Positions 60,179-64,000 of a stretch of 64,000 nucleotides of DNA are shown here, piece by piece (positions within the stretch are counted from its first letter, which is position 1; each line of letters starts with the position of its first letter). The notes beneath the pieces were generated by a model. That model was given only the letters and a program-made list of their open reading frames with translations. It was not told where the DNA came from and did no database searches. The DNA comes from Pelagibius sp. (lineage in GTDB: Bacteria; Pseudomonadota; Alphaproteobacteria; Kiloniellales; Kiloniellaceae). The stretch covers positions 62,001-126,000 of the forward strand of contig NZ_JANQKD010000108.1 in the NCBI RefSeq assembly GCF_028281305.1, written 5' to 3'. The position numbers and the translations under genes were made by a program.

Positions 60179-61708
60179 ATGGCTATGCCCGCACGTGCAC
60201 GCCGGTCCCGCGGAGGGACCCGGAGCGAGAGATCTCGCAAAGAGGTGGTTCCGGCTTATGTGACTCGCCGGATTCCCTATCTCGAATACCTCGGGGAGGA
60301 GGGCCTGCAGCGGCTCGAGGCCCAGGCCGACTGGCTGATTCAGGACGTTGGCCTGGAGTTCCGCGATGACCCCGAGGCGCTGGAGGACTGGCGCCGCGCG
60401 GGCGCCGAAGTGACCGGAACGCGGGTCCGGGCGCCCGCCGACCTGGTGCGCGCGCTCTGCCGGACGGCGCCTTCAGAGTTTATCCAGGTGGCCCGCAATC
60501 CGGCGCGCTCGGTCCGGATCGGCGGGCGCCACCAGGTTTTCACGGCGGTTTACGGGCCGCCCTTCGTGCGCGATCTGGAGGGCGGGCGCCGCTACGGCTC
60601 CATGGCCGACTTCGAGAAGCTGGTGAAGCTGACCTACCTGCTGCCCGAGTTGCACCACGGCGGCTTCGTCGTCTGCGAGCCCTGCGACGTGCCGGTATCG
60701 AAACGGCATCTCGACATGCTCTACGCCCATATGCGCTGGAGCGACAAGCCGCACCTGGGCGCCATCACCGAGAAAAGCCGGGCGGAGGACTGTGTTGCCA
60801 TGGCGCGCCTGCTGCACGGCGAGGAGACCTTTCGGTCCAACTGCGTGATCCTGGGCAACGTCAACACCAACTCGCCGCTGCTGGTGGACAAGGTGGTGAC
60901 GGAATCGATCCGTGTGTACTGCGGCGCCGGTCAGGGGATCATCGTCTCCCCCTTTATTCTCGCCGGGGCCATGGGGCCGGTCTCCACCGCCGCCTCCGTT
61001 GCCCAGGCCCTGGCCGAGGCGATGATGTGCTGCGCCTACAGTCAGATCGTGCGGCCCGGCGCGCCCTTCATCTTCGGCAGCTTCCTCTCCTCCATGAGCC
61101 TCAAGTCCGGGGCGCCCACCTTCGGCATGCCGGAGCCGGTAATCTCCCACTACGTCATCGGCCAGCTTGCCCGGCGCCTCGGTCTGCCGCTGCGCAGCGG
61201 CGGTTCGCTGACGGCCTCCAAGGTCGCCGATGCCCAGGCCGCCTACGAGAGCGCGGACTCCATGCACTCGACGGCGCTGGCCGGCGCCAACTTCGTGCTG
61301 CAGTCCGCCGGCTGGCTGGAAGGCGGGCTCTGTACCGGCTTCGAAAAGCTTGTGATGGATGCCGACCGCCTGGGGGCCTATCGCCTGCTGCTCTCCGGCA
61401 TGGCGGTGGACGACGAGGCCCTGGCCCGTGACGCTTACGAGGAGGTCGAACCGGCCGGGCACTTCCTGGGCTGCGCCCACACCCTGCGCAACTACCAGAC
61501 CGCTTTCTACGAGCCGGCGCTGTCGGACAGCGAGAACGTGGAGAGCTGGGAGGAGCAGGGCGGTCAGGATATGGAGCGGCGCGCCTTTGCGCGCTGGAAT
61601 GCGCTGCTGAAGGACTACGAAGCGCCGGCCATCGACCCGGCGGTCGACGAGGCCCTGCGGGACTACGTCGCCCGGCGCAAGCGCGACCTGCCGGATGCCT
61701 GGTATTGA
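60179..61708 (+). CDS. MttB-family (non-pyrrolysine) methyltransferase
   Basis: A 509-residue protein of the trimethylamine methyltransferase MttB family. YLEYLGEEGLQRLEAQADWLIQDVGLEFRDDPEAL and the barrel segments GNVNTNSPLLVDKVVTESIRVYC and SPFILAGAMGPVSTAASVAQALAEAMM are typical. The reading frame has no in-frame TAG, so it is a non-Pyl member, like the glycine-betaine or proline-betaine demethylases. It would pass a methyl group to a corrinoid protein, not seen here. Followed after 41 bp by a GcvT-fused dehydrogenase. Confidence 0.87.
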   Translation: MAMPARARRSRGGTRSERSRKEVVPAYVTRRIPYLEYLGEEGLQRLEAQADWLIQDVGLEFRDDPEALEDWRRAGAEVTGTRVRAPADLVRALCRTAPSEFIQVARNPARSVRIGGRHQVFTAVYGPPFVRDLEGGRRYGSMADFEKLVKLTYLLPELHHGGFVVCEPCDVPVSKRHLDMLYAHMRWSDKPHLGAITEKSRAEDCVAMARLLHGEETFRSNCVILGNVNTNSPLLVDKVVTESIRVYCGAGQGIIVSPFILAGAMGPVSTAASVAQALAEAMMCCAYSQIVRPGAPFIFGSFLSSMSLKSGAPTFGMPEPVISHYVIGQLARRLGLPLRSGGSLTASKVADAQAAYESADSMHSTALAGANFVLQSAGWLEGGLCTGFEKLVMDADRLGAYRLLLSGMAVDDEALARDAYEEVEPAGHFLGCAHTLRNYQTAFYEPALSDSENVESWEEQGGQDMERRAFARWNALLKDYEAPAIDPAVDEALRDYVARRKRDLPDAWY

Positions 61709-61749
61709 AGACCCCGGCACGACCGGAAAGAAGCGAAGGAGAGCGGATC

Positions 61750-64000
61750 TTGGAGAGTCATGCAAAGGTGGTGATCATCGGCGGCGGCGTGGTCGGCTGT
61801 TCGATCCTGTTTCACCTCGCCAAGTTCGGCTGGAAGGATGTGATCCTGCTGGAGCGCCAGGAACTCACCTCCGGCTCTTCCTGGCACGCCGCCGGGCAGA
61901 TCCACACCATCTCTTCCGATCCCAACATCTCGCGCCTGCAGGGCTACACCATCAACCTCTACAAGGAGATCGAGGAGCTCTCCGGCCAGTCCGTCGGCCT
62001 GCATGCCACCGGCGGCTTCTACCTCGCCTCCAACGAGACCTGGCACGACTACCTGAAGCGCGAGCGCTCCAAGGCGCGCACCATGGGCCTGGACCAGGAA
62101 TTCATCTCGGTGGAGGAGGCGGCGCGGCGCCATCCGCTGATCGACCCCTCGCGCTACATCGCCGCGCTCTGGGATCCTCTGGACGGCGACATCGATCCCT
62201 CGGGCGTTACCCACGCCTATGCCAAGGCGGCCAAGGTCCATGGCGCGAAGGTCTACACCCATACGCCGGTTATCGAGACCAACCAGCGCCCCGACGGAAC
62301 CTGGGACGTCGTGACGCCCAAGGGCACCATCAACGCCGAGCGGATCGTCAACGCTGGCGGTCTTTGGGCGCGGGAGGTTGGGCACCTTGCCGGCCTCGAC
62401 CTGCCCGTCCAGCCGATGGAGCACCACTACCTCATCACCGAGGAGATTCCGGCCATCGCCGAGCGGGGCGGCGAACGCCTGCCCGCCGGCATCGACTACG
62501 AAGGCAACATGTACTTCCGCCAGGAGGGCAAGGGCATGCTGCTGGGAACTTACGAGCCGCGGGCGACGGCCTGGTCGGTAGGTGGCACACCGCTGGACTT
62601 CGGCCACGAACTGCTGGAGCCCAAGCTCGACAACATCGCCGAGCGGCTGGAACTGGGCTTCGAGCGCATTCCGGCCCTGCAGGAAGCGGGCATCAAGAAC
62701 ATCATCAACGGGCCCTTCACCTTCGGGCCCGACGGCAACCCGCTGATCGGTCCGGTGCCGGGCCTCCGCAACTACTGGGTCGCCGTCGGCGTCATGGCGG
62801 GCTTCTGCCAGGGCGGCGGGGTCGGCCTCTGCATGGCCGAGTGGATGATCGACGGCGAACCCTCCATCGACGTCTGGGCCATGGACGTGGCCCGCTTCGG
62901 CGACTTCGCCAGCCCGGACTGGGGCACGGTGAAGTCGACGGAGAACTACGAGCGCCGCTTCGTCATGACCTTTCCCAACGAAACCCTGCCCAAGGGCCGC
63001 GGACAGAAGACCACCGCGCTGCACGACCGCCTGATCGCCAAGGGGGCGGTGATGGACCAGAGCTTCGGCCTGGAACATGCCCTCTGGTTCGCCGACGGGC
63101 CGGAGGATGCCCACGAGGAGCCGACCTTCCGCCGCTCGCGCGCTCATAGCTACGTGGCCCGCGAGGTCCAGGCGGTGCGGGAGGCCGTGGGCTGCATCGA
63201 GATCGCCAACTTCGCCAAGCATCGTTTTCGCGGGCCTGCCGCCAGGCCTTTCCTCGACCGCCTCCTCGCCGGGCGCCTGCCGAAGCCGGGGCGGCTGTCC
63301 CTGACCCCCATGCTGACCCCCAAGGGCAAGCTTTACGGCGACCTCACAGTCGCCTGCCTGGACGACGACCATTTTTTACTTTTCGGCTCCGGCGCCATGC
63401 AGGAGGCACACCGCCGCTGGTTCGAAGCGCAGCTGCCGGAAACGGGCGTCCGCTATGAGAACCTCTCCGACAGCCTGCACGGCATCGCCCTGTCGGGCCC
63501 GCGCTCGCGCGATCTTCTCGCAAGGATCTGCCGCGACGACGTTTCGGCGCAGGCGCTGCGCTTCCGCGACATCCGCCAAACCTTTGTCGCCGGGGTGCCG
63601 GCTGTGCTCGCGCGGATCTCTTTCTCCGGCGAACTGGGCTATGAGATCTACGTGGCCCCGCCCTATCTGCTGCGCCTGTCCGAGGCGGTGGAGGAGGCCG
63701 GCAGGGACCTGGGGCTGCGCTGGTACGGCGCCCGGGCGCTCATGAGTCTGCGCCTGGAAAAGGGCTGGGGTGTCTGGACCCTGGACTACCGGCCCGACTT
63801 CACCGCAGCGGAAAGCGGTCTTGATGCCTTCATTGCCTGGGACAAGGACTTCATCGGCAAGGCCGCGGCGGAGACGGAGCGGGGCAACGGCCCGGCCCGC
63901 AGGCTGGTGACGCTGACCATCGAAACGGCCGATATCGACGTCTGTAACGACGAGGCGATCCTGCATGGCGGCGAGGCCGTGGGCTATGTCTCCTCCGGCG
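61750..64000 (+). CDS. FAD-dependent dimethylglycine/sarcosine dehydrogenase-like protein with GcvT domain, partial
   Basis: The gene starts at TTG 61750 with AAGGAG 8 bp upstream and is open to the right edge (750 codons visible). An N-terminal Rossmann FAD site, VVIIGGGVVGCSILFHLAKFGW, is followed by SGSSWHAAGQIHT, where the HAAG-type segment carries the covalent-FAD His in dimethylglycine dehydrogenases. From about residue 430 the aminomethyltransferase/GcvT domain follows (tetrahydrofolate binding, SFSGELGYEIYV). It oxidatively demethylates N-methylated glycines and passes C1 units to tetrahydrofolate. With the MttB-like protein it suggests stepwise betaine demethylation. Confidence 0.87.
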   Translation, partial: MESHAKVVIIGGGVVGCSILFHLAKFGWKDVILLERQELTSGSSWHAAGQIHTISSDPNISRLQGYTINLYKEIEELSGQSVGLHATGGFYLASNETWHDYLKRERSKARTMGLDQEFISVEEAARRHPLIDPSRYIAALWDPLDGDIDPSGVTHAYAKAAKVHGAKVYTHTPVIETNQRPDGTWDVVTPKGTINAERIVNAGGLWAREVGHLAGLDLPVQPMEHHYLITEEIPAIAERGGERLPAGIDYEGNMYFRQEGKGMLLGTYEPRATAWSVGGTPLDFGHELLEPKLDNIAERLELGFERIPALQEAGIKNIINGPFTFGPDGNPLIGPVPGLRNYWVAVGVMAGFCQGGGVGLCMAEWMIDGEPSIDVWAMDVARFGDFASPDWGTVKSTENYERRFVMTFPNETLPKGRGQKTTALHDRLIAKGAVMDQSFGLEHALWFADGPEDAHEEPTFRRSRAHSYVAREVQAVREAVGCIEIANFAKHRFRGPAARPFLDRLLAGRLPKPGRLSLTPMLTPKGKLYGDLTVACLDDDHFLLFGSGAMQEAHRRWFEAQLPETGVRYENLSDSLHGIALSGPRSRDLLARICRDDVSAQALRFRDIRQTFVAGVPAVLARISFSGELGYEIYVAPPYLLRLSEAVEEAGRDLGLRWYGARALMSLRLEKGWGVWTLDYRPDFTAAESGLDAFIAWDKDFIGKAAAETERGNGPARRLVTLTIETADIDVCNDEAILHGGEAVGYVSSG

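Noticed and set aside
60179-61708. Pyrrolysine-containing MttB
   Set aside because: The frame is uninterrupted with no in-frame TAG, and pyrrolysine genes are not present in the window.

Overview
The window is GC-rich, densely packed chromosomal DNA with short intergenic gaps and frequent 4-bp ATGA overlaps. GTG and TTG starts are common. Gene content (LptF/LptG pair, DUF1289, DUF2141, ELM1-family protein, DUF1612/HTH protein, SdhC-anchored class III cyclase, MttB-like plus GcvT-fused dehydrogenase) points to an alphaproteobacterium, probably a free-living Rhodospirillales/Kiloniellales-type organism. This assignment is an inference from gene families, not from a marker gene. No rRNA, tRNA, CRISPR array, transposase or phage gene was seen.

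Layout. (1) 1-11 kb is envelope and lipid metabolism: a Tam41-like nucleotidyltransferase (cut by the left edge), a diacylglycerol/ceramide-kinase-type lipid kinase and a CDP-alcohol phosphatidyltransferase in one operon; LptG/LptF; a HIT protein; a DUF2141 protein; a metallophosphoesterase; two sugar-nucleotide-type nucleotidyltransferases; a GNAT-fold acyltransferase resembling bacterial ceramide synthase; and a fatty-acid-hydroxylase. Together they resemble an anionic sphingolipid pathway. (2) 11-20.5 kb holds a phosphoglycerate-mutase-type enzyme and a glycan modification cluster: ELM1-family protein, GNGPS-motif (sialyltransferase-like) glycosyltransferase, a glycosyltransferase-methyltransferase fusion, FkbM and TylF methyltransferases, a 2OG-Fe(II) oxygenase and an ABC exporter.

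(3) 20.7-34.2 kb is the most unusual part. Two paralogous 384-residue LuxR-type regulators, pointing outwards, bracket a 2,559-residue RTX/beta-helix type I secretion exoprotein. Divergent from the exoprotein is a Tat/Sec-exported LapG-like transglutaminase-like cysteine peptidase followed by a DUF1612/HTH protein. Four copies of a TCACCC-N4-GGGTGA palindrome (one with one mismatch) occur, one ahead of each of the four transcription units, each about 31 bp from a -10-like hexamer in the right orientation. This is the geometry of LuxR-type class II activation, so the block looks like a self-contained regulon.

(4) 34.2-40 kb is a trehalose operon: OtsA, then a beta-phosphoglucomutase-OtsB fusion, then a GH65 phosphorylase. 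It could both make and phosphorolyse trehalose. (5) 40-54.5 kb contains a lipoprotein hydrolase, a MacAB-like ABC system, a GNAT-like gene with an FNR-type box, PilZ, DUF1289, the redox-type cyclase, a TPR protein, periplasmic glutathione peroxidase, TauE/SafE permease, RecX and two ABC-2 permeases without an ATPase. (6) 54.5-58.6 kb is a tandem array of four secreted TraB/GumN-family paralogues. (7) 58.6-64 kb has a GNAT protein and a LysR regulator divergent from an MttB-like methyltransferase and a dimethylglycine-dehydrogenase-like protein that runs off the right edge, a likely methylated-amine catabolic unit.

A recurring oddity is the presence of in-frame tandem duplications of 15 bp (once 12 bp) in at least seven places, mostly at protein termini or linkers.
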